DNA from: Myoxocephalus aenaeus | Lineage: Eukaryota > Chordata > Actinopteri > Perciformes > Cottidae | Direction of reading: 5' to 3' | Assembly (NCBI GenBank): GCA_038501785.1 | Contig: JBAMJR010000246.1 | Location: 1,469,001 to 1,533,000, forward strand | Length of the DNA: 64,000 bases | In this document: in pieces, positions 1 to 12,625 of the stretch | Layout: each line of letters starts with the position of its first letter | How positions within the stretch are numbered: the first letter of the stretch is position 1 | Notes under the pieces: model-generated | Seen by the model: the letters and a program-made list of their open reading frames with translations, nothing else | What the model was told of the DNA's origin: nothing | The model's database searches: none | Position numbers and translations under genes: made by a program

Positions 1-976
1 TGTGAAATTAATAATCTGAATTATTTGTGTAGAAGTGAAAATTACTCAAAATGATTCAAACCCAACTCATTAATATGAAATGTTATTTCTTCATTCTTAT
101 TTTCATAACTACAGATTTCATTGGATGTCATTTTTATTTCATTACAGATATTTTTTATTTCAAAACACCCCCATCCCAATAGACACCCTATCCTCCCTTA
201 ATGTAGCGTATCAAGGCCTATGATCAAGGCTGCACCTATATATATATATATACATACATATATATACATACAGTGGGCTTTGATCATTACTCTGCGTCAA
301 ACTGGGGCGAGTGTGAGCATCGTTAGCTAAATTGAGTAAAGCAACCAGATGAAGGCTTTCTGTCTTTCTGCTCTGCACAGTGTTGAGTGATACGTTTTTC
401 TCTGTGGAACATTTAAAAAAAATCCAAACTAGCCAGAATTAATGATGACGTTACTGGCATCACTAACAATGTCTCCTCACTTTGCAGCAATAATCCAAGC
501 TCACAACCCAGTCTAGCTTGTTAGTTAGCCAGTTGCATGAGCAGCCTTGTTAAACAAAATAAAAGTAGAGTTTAGTTATTGTCTGAGTGTACTTTATGTA
601 TTTATAGGATTTGACTGTAAGATCTACTTTGACATTATTGTTGCTCGAGCTAAATGGAGCTAACTGGCTATATCAGGTAGCATTTGTTTGGCTTGGTAAC
701 ATCAAATCCATGGAAGTAAAACACCAATACGATGAAAAGCAATATTATGAAATAAAGTGACATAAAATAAAACTTTATTGAGGCAAAACCCCCATTGTGA
801 TAAAAAAAAATCTTATTAAATTAATATGAACTCTTAAACAACTGTTAGAAGACTGATGAAATAAAAAAAATGTAACACATTTTTTAATTGTTGTACACAT
901 TATTTCATCTACATTTTTCACACAATGTATACATGAAATTATTTATTTGTTTAATATTAAACACTTTGGGTCCCCA

Positions 977-978
<2 letters not shown>

Positions 979-1026
<48 letters not shown>
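979..1026. repeat. (GT)n microsatellite
   Basis: Uninterrupted GT dinucleotide run of about 24 units in non-coding DNA. Confidence 0.95.
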
Positions 1027-1027
<1 letters not shown>

Positions 1028-1928
1028 ACAAACACATCACACATGACATATGCTGCCGCTCCTCCTCATTGTGTAACCTTCGTTATTTGAAACACTCACA
1101 TTACAGTCACACCCACAGCTTACATTGATACATCTGACACATAATAAAGTCTTTCAGGACTCAGTATATCAATGATTCATCCTCTCTAATCAATAAGTCA
1201 TGTCATAAAGAGTGCGCTGCACTGTCTGTCTTTTCAGTCTTTTGGTCCCTGGTGAAACAAGAAACTCTCGATCATCACACAGCATGCAGCGAGGCCTTAA
1301 CGGTGAAATCAGCTCTCATCATATAACATCGGACCTCATGATATAACAAAATAAAGCTGTTATTTCATTAAACTGATGATTTAGAGCTGTAAGAGAGTCC
1401 TGGTGAGACTTAACAAGATCAGTTTACTTGTCATGGGGAGCACTACTACTCTTTGAAAACAGTTAGCCTATAATGTCAGGGCTCTGGAGGTGCTTTCTAA
1501 AGTCAGTATACTTTCTAATAAGGCATTATTCATAACAGGTTTATAATGAACTAGAAGCTTTCTTAACAAATGTAGAACAGAACGCCTGTGAAACAGACTA
1601 GAGACTGTATGGGGTCCAATGCGATGTTCAGATCATATCATTCAGAATGTAATTATACGCAGATGAGGAAGGAGTCTGTGGTATTGGGGGTTTCTAGCAG
1701 CAGAGAGATCCTATCGCTGATAGCACTTGCTGCAAAGTCCCCATTTTGCTAAAGGCTAAAGGCTGCTGCTGGACTGAAGCCATAGTCAGAATATAAATAA
1801 AACCCTATAAACTAATTAAAACAAATGACTACTTTTTTTTTGTTTTACTGTAGTTTTCCTTGTTAATAAATCACTACAAATACATAAAACAACAAAAACA
1901 GCAAAGTAAGGGCCGCCCGGCTTAGTCG

Positions 1929-1969
1929 GTGACCATCGGTGACCATCGGTGACCATCGGTGACCATCGT
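1929..1969. repeat. 10-bp tandem repeat, about four units
   Basis: The decamer CGGTGACCAT is repeated about four times head to tail with no mismatch. It lies in AT-rich non-coding DNA and has a higher GC content than its surroundings. Confidence 0.85.
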
Positions 1970-2317
1970 TTCCTGCACAAAATGCACACAAAATGCTCAA
2001 ACAATCATTAAAAAAACTGACTCATTTGGATAATTATCTGGTGTCCCTTCAAGGTGAGCATTGGTGGAAACTATCTTAAACAAATAGGCTCAATGAACAC
2101 TCTAAATAAGCACAACAGGTGGTTCTCTTCCCATTCTGACGACATTGCATGAATGCTGCATAAGAAAAGACGCAATCATGTTGCATTATGGGTAGGCTCC
2201 AGTGTTTTTGGCACTTTGGACTTAAAGTCAAAATATCTTGGCATCTGCTCCACCAATTTTAGTTTTTTTAAAAAACAAATACAACTACCTCAAACCTTTT
2301 GAAAGTGAATGGGCCAA

Positions 2318-2552
2318 CTAAATAGCCCAAGAGCTCCTTAAAACTTGTTTTAGCAGATGATATAATGCTGCAGCTATCACGTTTATGAGGGGATTTCCAG
2401 GTTGGGGGTCAAGCCCTGGCCCGAGTGCACTGGATGAAGATGAAGATGAGGATGATGACTTCCCTGTTAAGTTCAAGTCCATTTCCTCCCGTGCAGACTC
2501 CGCCACTGCGTCAACAACTCGTCTATTTTTAGCGGGGCTGTCTGAGGCTGCC
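2318..2552 (-). CDS. Possible first coding exon of a divergent unknown gene
   Basis: On the minus strand an ATG at 2552 sits in a good context (GGCAACATGG) and opens a 78-codon frame. It begins MAASDSPAKNRRVVDAVAE, then has an acidic stretch, a run of about ten serines and a Pro/Gly segment. The serine run comes from a (GATGAA)-like microsatellite. The frame would probably be left by splicing before its stop, but I see no decisive donor. It lies in the same GC-rich block as the presumed cap2 first exon, which suggests a bidirectional promoter. I do not recognise the protein, and it could be a chance frame in a CpG-rich promoter. Confidence 0.3.
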
Positions 2553-2559
2553 ATGTTGC

Positions 2560-2827
2560 CTGCGAGGTAACGGCTCGTCCGCCCCAGAGAGGAGAGACAC
2601 TGCGGCACTGAGTCACGGTGCTGGTCTCTGCTCGCCGTGTGGCTCTCAGGTTCCCCGTGTTGCTTAATTAGGACATCCCGGAAGAGCCACGGTGCTGCGC
2701 GCAGCTGAGTGGCGGGACAGGGAGGCAGGAGGGGACCGCACGACCGCAGCACGCAGCCGCGGACCCGTCCGGACATTGACAGTCCCAACAAAACAGCTGT
2801 GGACATTTGCGGGACCAGAGGAGGGAG
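2560..2827 (+). promoter_or_regulatory. GC-rich promoter and likely 5' UTR exon of cap2
   Basis: A block clearly richer in GC and CpG than its surroundings ends in a strong donor, GAGGGAG followed by GTAAGTTG at 2828. The first coding exon of cap2 has a 3' splice site ten bases before its ATG at 7715, so a non-coding first exon is required upstream, and this is the best candidate. The transcription start is not fixed by sequence. Confidence 0.55.
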
Positions 2828-3907
2828 GTAAGTTGTTTCCATGCTGACGAGTTTCTACCTGACTGTCAAGTCGCGTTGATTCTGGTGGAGCTGAGGCAAT
2901 AAGGGGGTGTGCAACGACGCAGACATATTTCCAGAACCATCTTCACCTGCTCCCTGCGCCATGGTGTCTTATATTTAGCACGCAGTGTAAGAGCACACTG
3001 TTGATTTTGTACTCGTATGTTTCCACTGATCACGTTTGTCTGCTGGAGTAACAGTGATGTTGTGTTGGAGCTTCAGATTTGAGGGGCGGTGAAAGTCCTG
3101 TCAGCATGCCAGCAGTGTGCCATGTCATGCTTTATTGTGAAGCGTCATCTTGGGACTGTGAGAGTGCGTGATGAGCCCCTATATCCGCCAAGATGAGTCT
3201 CAAACAGCCTATTACTGTCATATAGACATAGACTATACATGGTATAGGCTGAAGATGTTTTGATTTTCAAACAATTGACAAAACAATCTCGCCTAAAGGT
3301 CCATTTAGTAGTTGTTGAAGCTTTTGATCACATCTCCTCCACGTTGGCTCAAAGGTTGACTCTAACTTTGGTTCAACTCCATTTTGTCTTTTTAACTCAA
3401 CTTTCAAGTCAAAGTGCTCATATGCTGATGTGATTGGACCCAGGTCCCAGTACCAAGACTTTCACTAACAGCTCATACTGACGCTACAATAAATGTTGAT
3501 GCAGCTATATCGTTAACGCAATACAGATACAACAATTATTTGCTGAATATACTAAAGTTTACTTGTACAGTGAAGCACAGGACCTTGAGACATATACATT
3601 ACAATACCTTACAGTAGGCCCACAGCAGCAGGCTGTGGCCCAATTTAGCCCCAAAGATCAGATGCCAGGCCAGAGGGTTCAAGAGACACGGGTCAGGGTA
3701 AGTGTGCTTTCTCAGCTGTTGGTTGGGGTCTGTCTGTGGCAGACACTGTTGCCCACCTGTCTGCAGGAACAGGTGGTGGATTGTGTTCATTTACTGGGGT
3801 CTACTAATGTCTACTTCATATAACAACGGAAATTTACTAACAGATGAATTGCTTTGACTTCAACATTTTGTTGTTTTTCTGAAGTTGTACAGTCTTTGTA
3901 CCATTAA

Positions 3908-4187
3908 GGCAAGGCAAGTTTATTTGTATAGCACATTTCAACAACAAGGCGATTCAAAGTGCTTCACATAAAACCATTAAGAGCATCAAAACATAATGCA
4001 GAGAAAACAGGATTTAAAACAGTTAAGAAAACATTAAAACAGTAGAAAACAGGATTTAAAACAGTAGAAAACAGGATTTGAAACAGTTAAGAAAACATTA
4101 AAACAGTCAAAAAGCTAAATAAAAATAAAAATTGAATAAAAGTTGCAGTGCAGTTTAAGAAATAAAATGCTGTAGTGAGATGCATTA
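3908..4187 (-). mobile_element. LINE 3' UTR fragment, minus orientation
   Basis: This stretch is the reverse complement of the 3' UTR of the LINE at 19.96-20.73 kb. It covers the terminal CAAATAAACTTGCCTTG-like end, the duplicated ACTGTTTTAATG / TTTTAAATCCTG modules and the segment just after the LINE stop codon. No coding part remains, so it is a strongly 5'-truncated copy, as target-primed reverse transcription often leaves. Confidence 0.8.
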
Positions 4188-5692
4188 ATGGTTTGAACCC
4201 ACTCTGGCTGTTTGCAGTTCTGTTTTCTGTGATTGGCTGAATGTATTAAGTGCATAAAAAGCTAAAAGAGCATCACTGGCCATGTCTTTGCATTGCCATG
4301 GAGAGTTTGGCTGTTGAGTTGATCGCCGGCTGTTTCTGTTTCATGGTTTTTAAATACATAATTATTGAGCGAGACAGTGATTAAGTGTGTAGGACTTCAG
4401 CAAATACAGTCGTTGATTCTTTGTCCTCTATTCGATGTATACAATGTAAAGTTGGATCAGAAAATGAAATCTGCCCTTCACTATTTCTCAGATCCCCATC
4501 TTGAAAGAGTAACGTAACACCTTGTTACAGTGATTTACATGTGTACTGCTATAGTATATGTTCATGATTGGTGAATAAAGGGTTCTTACAACAATCAATT
4601 AAGTCTGTAGATGTAAATGTTAACAATTTGTTGATAAGAGGATGTATTTTGGGTCAGATAACTTGCATCACTTTCCCAGCAAGTAAGTGGGCAAGTAGTC
4701 AGTTGGGGCAGTCTGTTGTTTCATGCTTGAAAAAAGTAAACATCCACCATGAAAGAAGATTTATTAACCATAAATTACAAATGTTTTCTCTTCCTTTTGC
4801 ACATGTTTAAACAACAATACAGTATAAGCCCTCTATACAAGTAGTTATATTTGGATAGAGGGCCTAAAAAGGGTTAAAAAAATGTGAATACTTTATTGAT
4901 ACGTTTATCTCTGCTCAAACTCAAGAGGTAAACTTGACCCCACTCGATCCAAGCAAATGTCTGGGAGCAGATGTTGCTTCATATATGTTGTGCTGCTCAT
5001 GATCAGCCCACATTGAGCTCTCCAGGTTTCAGGCTGTCGTGACCCAGAGGGCAGAAATAGCAGCTGAGTCCTGCAACTGTCATCTGGCATGGCTGAGAGG
5101 TTTCTCCACAGAGATGACTCGATGACGCCCATCAGGACATGTGTAATGCTCATAGCACATAATTACAATACCTAATTTTAAAGATTACAGACAGGGAAAA
5201 CTATGTAGCTGCTATATTTATGTGATGCAAAGAGCCTCCTGGGGTTTTTATGGATCATTTGTGTAGCAACTAAAACAGATTAAAACTCACATCATTGGAT
5301 TGTTTGTTGGACAGGAAGGTAGCAGGTGGTGGATTAGGATGTGCATGTTACCTAGCAGTAGTTTGCGTAAACATGCATAGGGTTGCTGGATTGAATTCCA
5401 CTCTGTTGACTAATTGCCTGCATGTCCTCATGGTGAGGCATATGGCTGGTCAGTGTGAAAGAAAGAGATACGATGTGGTCTGTGCCGTGTTTCAGTGGCA
5501 TTCGATTACAGCTGGAGGTTCGTTCATCTCATAGCAGTGAGTTAAGTTTGACAATACTGTCTGCACATTTTGTTTGGATATAGTCTGTATAATCATGTAT
5601 GTTGAATGTCCAATCTAAATTAATGAAGTTATGTATGCTAACATGTGGAAAAGGGGAATATCCGGGATCATTGATAATTTACCTTGGATGTA

Positions 5693-6913
5693 CACTCACC
5701 TAAAGGATTATTAGGAACACCATACTAATACTGTGTTTGACCCCCTTTCGCCTTCAGAACTGCCTTAATTCTACGTGGCATTGATTCAACAAGGTGCTGA
5801 AAGCATTCTTTAGAAATGTTGGCCCATATTGATAGGATAGCATCTTGCAGTTGATGGAGATTTGTGGGATGCACATCCAGGGCACGAAGCTCCCGTTCCA
5901 CCACATCCCAAAGATGCTCTATTGGGTTGAGATCTGGTGACTGTGGGGGCCATTTTAGTACAGTGAACTCATTGTCATGTTCAAGAAACCAATTTGAAAT
6001 GATTTGAGCTTTGTGACATGGTGCATTATCCTGCTGGAAGTAGCCATCAGAGGATGGGTACATGGTGGCCATAAAGGGATGGACATGGTCAGAAACAATG
6101 CTCAGGTAGGCCGTGGCATTTAAACGATGCCCAATTGGCACTAAGGGGCCTAAAGTGTGCCAAGAAAACATCCCCCACACCATTACACCACCACCGCCAG
6201 CCTGCACAGTGGTAACAAGGCATGATGGATCCATGTTCTCATTCTATTTACGCCAAATTCTGACTCTACCATCTGAATGTCTCAACAGAAATCGAGACTC
6301 ATCAGACCAGGCAACATTTTTCCAGTCTTCAACTGTCCAATTTTGGTGAGCTCTTGCAAATTGTAGCCTCTTTTTCCTATTTGTAGTGGAGATGAGTGAT
6401 ACCCGGTGGGGTCTTCTGCTGTTGTAGCCCATCCGCCTCAAGGTTGTGCGTGTTGTGGCTTCACAAATGCTTTGCTGCATACCTCGGTTGTAACGAGTGG
6501 TTATTTCAGTCAAAGTTGCTCTTCTATCAGCTTGAATCAGTCGGCCCATTCTCCTCTGACCTCTAGCATCAACAAGGCATTTTCGCCCACAGGACTGCCG
6601 CATACTGGATGTTTTTCCCTTTTCACACCATTCTTTGTAAACCCTAGAAATGGTTGTGCGTGAAAATCCCAGTAACTGAGCAGATTGTGAAATACTCAGA
6701 CCGGCCCGTCTGGCACCAACAACCATGCCACGCTCAAAATTGCTTAAATCACCTTTCTTTCCCATTCTGACATTCAGTTTGGAGTTCAGGAGATTGTCTT
6801 GACCAGGACCACACCCCTAAATGCATTGAAGCAACTGCCATGTGATTGGTTGATTAGATAATTGCATTAATGAGAAATTGAACAGGTGTTCCTAATAATC
6901 CTTTAGGTGAGTG
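5693..6913 (-). mobile_element. Tc1-like DNA transposon, copy 1
   Basis: Element of about 1.22 kb bounded by inverted terminal repeats that begin CACTCACCTAAAGGATTATT and flanked by TA on both sides, the Tc1/mariner target duplication. It carries one intronless transposase frame on the minus strand, interrupted by one stop codon. A second copy of the same family, in the opposite orientation, lies at 28.2-29.45 kb. Confidence 0.95.
5725..6765 (-). pseudogene. Tc1-like transposase, broken by one nonsense codon
   Basis: The frame starts MGKKGDLSNFERGMVVGARR and spans 347 codons to its terminal stop, the usual Tc1 transposase size. Seen: an N-terminal helix-turn-helix (GLSISQSAQLLGFSRTTISR), then the three catalytic acidic positions in the motifs WSDES, QQDNAPCH and NPIEHLW, a DDE triad of the DD34E type. 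One in-frame TAG at 6244-6246 falls between the first and second catalytic Asp. Copy 2 has CAG (Gln) at the same codon, so this is a single C-to-T type nonsense change. The frame is otherwise open to the normal stop, so inactivation is probably recent. Confidence 0.92.
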
Positions 6914-7714
6914 TATATGGCATTTAATAATAAATAAATATACATTATCCATTCCAATTCCTCCATTAAGATCATTATCATGAACTATTTTTTTCATCCT
7001 CCTTTATTCCCACATCATTTACTGAAGTCCTAATATTTTTCAAAATGTCCTTCTTTCAGTTTTTGTTTTTTAATTCATCATCAGAAAGTCTTTGTCTGTC
7101 AACCCAAGACAAACACAACAAAGCAAGTTATGTTGTTAAAAACTGGAACTGAATTTAGTTTACTTGCAACTAATGAACTCTGTTTTAAAAGTTAATGGGA
7201 CTATTTCACAAGTCTGTGGTTCTATACTATTGTCAGTATATATTAATAATAATATTTTTAAATTTTGACCGAAACAGAAACATATTGATTCTACTTAAAG
7301 ATACTGTATATTTCAACAGGTATTTTCTCAGGTTTTCTTTCTTTATTCCACTCAATTATCTGTCTTCCCTCTGTGCTTGACTCCAGTCTCTGCCCCTTCT
7401 TAATCCAATTGTGTGATACGTTCATGTGTTCATGGCAGAGGTTGTGACTTTGGCAGAGCGCCAGATAGCTCGAACCGAGACAGTGTTCATATAAAACCCA
7501 CTGCATTGGCCACATTTAGTTTCTCTCTGCAATGACATGTGGCAGCTTTTTGAAAGCCGCGGCGTGGGAAAGTCTGCTCAGGTTGTGGAGAGGGGGAAAC
7601 ACTTTTCTAATGGGATCAATAAAGGGGAAAAACGTACTGTATCACAAAACAAATATCTACGATTATAAAGGTCACAGCTTAAGAAACCATTCTTTTGTTT
7701 CTAGGTTTGTCACC

Positions 7715-9298
7715 ATGGAAGGTTTAATGGAGCGGCTGGAGAAAGCTGTGACTCGCCTGGAGAAGATGTCCGTCACGATGTCCAGCGGCATGGCTAATGG
7801 GGACTGTGTCAACGGCATCGATGGAGGCAAGTCTGTGCCTCAGCAATACTCAATACTAGCATCAAGTTAAACAGGCACTGGATGAACTGGAGTGAAATCT
7901 CAACTAAGAGCAGTGGTTTCTCTGTGTGTCTCCAGGTTTGTCTCAGTGTGTGGAGGCCTTTGACGTCCTACTGACAGGTCCATTGTCAGAGTACCTGAAC
8001 CACAGCCGCGCCATAGGAAGTGAGGTGGAGAAACATGTAAGTTGTGTTGGATTCAGTCACGTTTATAAACATGAGAGGAGCATGAGAGGAGTTAATCAAA
8101 AATGTTGATCGACTCATGCGAGATGCATGCCAGGCACGACTCAGGGCTGAAAAAGATTCTCGTCACCAAAAGAATAAATGAATGCGTTTATTTACAGGTT
8201 ATTCCTTACAGAAGACATCAATCCAGGAAAATGCAGTATAGGACAGCACTCTATGTAGTATAGATAGAAATACAACACAAGTAATATTATATATATATAT
8301 ATATATATAAAGGGGCCTTTAAGGGGCCCCACGTTGGGCTCCAGTGTAACGAGCTCCCGTTACCCCAGTGAGTTTCCCCTCAGCCCAATGACACAGCACA
8401 CCAGGGTTCCAGGTTCGTAACCGCTTTATTTTGGTTGTCAGTCTGCCCGTCCCCCCCAAGCGTCTAGCATACTCCTGTGTGGAGGCAGGGGCGCAGAACC
8501 ACGCGCATAACCACGCCCCCGCCACCACACTGTTTAACTCCAAATGTAACTCCAGATGGTCCCCTCAGTTTGAAATGTTTTGCTTTGTAAATTACTTAAA
8601 AATCTGTTGTACATGTGTCTTGTACTTCAATATAAAGGTGGACTACTCACAGGAATGAGCCGAGATCCTCTAAAGGGAGCACAGATACCAGTGGAGCAAC
8701 TAGTGCAGTCTGCCTGTGCCAACTTTTATTTCATTTATAAACAAACATGGATTGTCCTGCTTGAGATCCAGCTTACAAATGTGTGGCACTGGAACGCTGC
8801 AGGGTAGTGATGTTTGCGTATGGGAGGCCATGATCCATATTTTCTATCTTCTACAAAGCCAAAGATGGGAGTATGACTGAACTTTGACCATACTTTCATT
8901 TATCAAAACGCTAGTGGAGCACCTTGTCCTATTTGGTAATGACCTGTACTCCTACTAGGACTGTGAGTGTGTTTTGTGGTACGCCAGTTGGCGAAAATAG
9001 CATTATTATGTCCTTTGAATGAATCCAGAACAGAAGAGTAAAGGCAGGCAGAGAGAAATCACAGCTAAATGTAAAACAAAAGAATGCTTGTATTTCTTCC
9101 TTTGTACCTTGATAGAAGATCTCTATCTCCATGTCACATCACTGGATGAGAAGGAGGGGGAGTGTGTGAGCGAGAGCCAGAGGTAGTTTCTCTAAGTTTG
9201 CAAAGCTCCTTTTATGGACAAAGCCTCCCTGGTGGTTCCCTTGGCCCGCGACTGGAGGTCTCAAACACACACAGGACACAGCTGGTTGGGACAAACCC

Positions 9299-9358
<60 letters not shown>

Positions 9359-11228
9359 AACTTTCGTTTCATGTCTAAGATAGATTGATTGTCTGCCAGG
9401 ATTTCAATAGTCGTGAGAAAACTATAGACTCTTTTTCATTGCACTGTAACATGGTCTATACAGTATACACAATATAGTTATGCTGCTTGTTGCTGCTTGT
9501 TGCGGTCCATGTATTATAACCCTAACCGTATCCTAACCTATCTTACTTTGGTTCTTTATGATTGACAGGCAGACATGGTTAACGACGCCCTGCAGACTCA
9601 GCGAACTTTTCTCAAGATGGCCGCCACGCACCAGAAACCTGCACAGGTAAACCATGCTGAAATAGTGTGACAGCTGTGTGTTGTCACTGTTAAATTAAAG
9701 GGAGCTGTGATGCCAGTGTGTTGTATTGCAATTTTATAATACGGGTAGATCAAATCAAGCATTCTGATTGGTTGAGAGTGAGTCACGGGGTGTATTTTAT
9801 TCAGCCATAAAGTACTGTACAGCCTGTTTACATTTAGAGCGTTCCATATCAGTGCGCACTTAAAATAACAGGTAGATTTAAATTGTGCGACCGTTAGTTG
9901 TCATTTCAAGCTTGACAGTTAAAAACATGTTTGGTGTAAACTTTGATATTGTCACGTCCGCAGTAACGACTCGCAGACGTTGGTTTCCTTAACTTGCAGG
10001 TTTATTGCTTGAGTGTTCACAGTATTGCAACGGGGCTCTTCGCTGACAGTAAGTTAGCTCAAACGGAACAGCTAACAAGCTCACGTAGCATCCCCCACAC
10101 TAGCATAACGAACGACAACACACACGTCACTTCCTCCCTAACCTAAAGATGAGGAATGAAAAGGGTTTGATCCCAAAATCGTGATAATTTCCAGTGAGAG
10201 ATAATTACGTCGGTAATTTCCTGACGCGAGGCAAGTTCTCTAAACATCATGGAGGAGAAAAATGACGGAGAAAAGACGGACAAAAGCAGCGAGAGCACTT
10301 CTTTACATCGGTGGCTGAGCGTCATCCTCCACCCTGCTTTCAACCGGCCTGGCTGCGCGTCGGGCCTAACAACTCCCTTGAACAGTACATTATTGCAGGA
10401 CACAGTACTGCCTCTCGTACCTTATTGCTTAAGTATTGATCCTTCGGCATCCAGCATCAATCCCACAGAGGTTATGTGAGTGTGCACTCAACTACTCGTA
10501 ACTTATTCTGTCAGGTTTATATCAGAATGTTAGACCTTTGATTTCATAATTCATGATAAATAAAATTATTAAAACCATTACTTTAAGAAATATATGCCAA
10601 TGTGCAAGTTATTTCTGACACTTTCCCCTTTATCTCTGAGTTATACTTTACTGTCAAACTAAAAGGTTTGCCACTGTAAACTAAATCAAAACCACTCTTT
10701 CTGCATGCCAAACAGTAGTTAAAAAGATTATTTAATGTGTTATTATTAGCAACAGAAATGATGCCAATCTTCTTGTCATTAACAGTATTTCTGTATACAG
10801 TATGCTTTCTGTTGCTTTTATTAGAACCCAACTGAACATGGTGGAAATGATGAGTAATCATTTTAAACGTGACTTGATAGCATCATTATGATCGGCTGCT
10901 GCTACCTTTCAGTTAACTGCAGCAGGTGATGCTAAGTGCAACGCGCACAACATTCAGTAACAAACTGCATCAAACGTTTCACATCTCACACAGAGGTGAA
11001 CTGTATCTCGGATCGGTGTGTCAGTCTGTGTCCTCCCCTCTTGTGTTCCCCAGCAGGCCGGGCTGTTCACAGAGGGATTACACTGCGCTTTGACTAAGAA
11101 AACGCCAATACAACACATTCCCAACATGATCACGTATAGAGAAAGGGGGGTGGGAGAAAGAACTATGTGGGTGTGGGTGTGTGTGTGAGAGTGTGAGAGA
11201 GCTGATATGATATCATCCCATTGGCCTT

Positions 11229-11265
<37 letters not shown>

Positions 11266-11383
11266 AGGGCTCATAGAGCCCCACCAGGAAGTGATTACTC
11301 GCTATCTGTCAGGCCATTGGTCAAGAGGCTGTGAAAAGAGCATTCAGTGATTGTCCTAAATGCAAAGGAAGGAGCGAGTGTTT

Positions 11384-11433
<50 letters not shown>

Positions 11434-12302
11434 CAAGAGAGAGAGAGAGAGAGAGAGAGAGACCCAAGAGAGGGGAGGAGAGAGAGAGAGAGAGAGACTG
11501 ACCCAAGAGAGGGGAGGAGAGAGAGAGATAAGGTAATAAGAGATGAAATAGAAGTATTTTCCCCTTTCCAAGTATGTCATTATCATAGAGCGCTTCTTTC
11601 AACTCTTTTTTTAATTGTTCAAACACATACTGGGGTTTTCTGTCTGGTAGCCAATCTAAATGGGCTACCAGAGTGGATGCTAAGTGTAGACTGGAGATTT
11701 GAGACTAGTACTCAAGTCACAACAACAATGACTTTAAATTCAACTTGGACTCAACTGCTGTCCAACTTGACTCAGCTTGAGACACATGCAAGTCCTTTCC
11801 ACCCACCTTGTTAAGTCCTGAAACAATAACAAAATATATTCACACCGTGCGAGACGGGCCTTTAATATTTTATTAGTCGGCCTACTTGTATGTATTGAAA
11901 GGTTTTAGATGTAAAAACAAATAAACTTAAAAAAACCACTAACCGCAAAATATTAAGATGTCATGGGATTTTAATTATTAATATTCAGGTTTATCAGCAA
12001 TACAAACTGAAAAACGTGTAGCTTGATTGGTAGCTTGCTGGAAACAGCTCTGGTATATTATGACTGTACTGTATAGTAATTGGAGAATATCATTACTTAA
12101 GTGCTAAGGCTATACATAATGTTTTCACAAAGATACCCGTTAAGCTCAGAATACAGATGTAAAAAGGTCATGTCTAAGACTCTCTAAAAAGCATGACTAA
12201 AGAATAAAAAACATTGCCAAGCTGAGGCTAGTGGTGCTGAGGCTCAGTTCTCTATTCACAGTCAACATGACCCATAAACCCTTCAATGCACACACACACA
12301 CA

Positions 12303-12395
<93 letters not shown>

Positions 12396-12537
12396 CCATT
12401 AGTACAAACCCTGTGCTGAAAAACCTTCACAAACAAACACACACACACGTCGATCTCACTCATTCATGTCTATATCTGTAGTCCGCAATGCAGATCAGGC
12501 ATATGAGGAAAAGTGTGTGTGACCAGTGGCCTACCTC

Positions 12538-12625
<88 letters not shown>

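Larger units (their letters stand above)
1..2300. other. Non-coding stretch left of cap2
   Basis: No exon with convincing splice sites or a recognisable protein is visible on either strand. The stretch is AT-rich, with a (GT)n tract and a short decamer repeat listed separately. It may be intergenic DNA or an intron of a gene lying to the left; the sequence does not decide. Confidence 0.5.
2828..7704 (+). other. Presumed first intron of cap2
   Basis: About 4.9 kb between the likely 5' UTR exon and the first coding exon. It contains a reversed LINE 3' end and a full-length Tc1-like element, listed separately. No other exon could be supported. Confidence 0.5.

Noticed and set aside
6406..6663. 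85-codon frame inside Tc1 copy 1 (and its twin at 28493-28750)
   Set aside because: Antisense shadow of the transposase; both copies show it only because they are homologous.
7532..7870. A 112-codon frame starting MTCGSFLKAAAWES
   Set aside because: Only its second half is real cap2 sequence. The acceptor TTTCTAG at 7704 and the ATG at 7715 with a CACC context define the true start.
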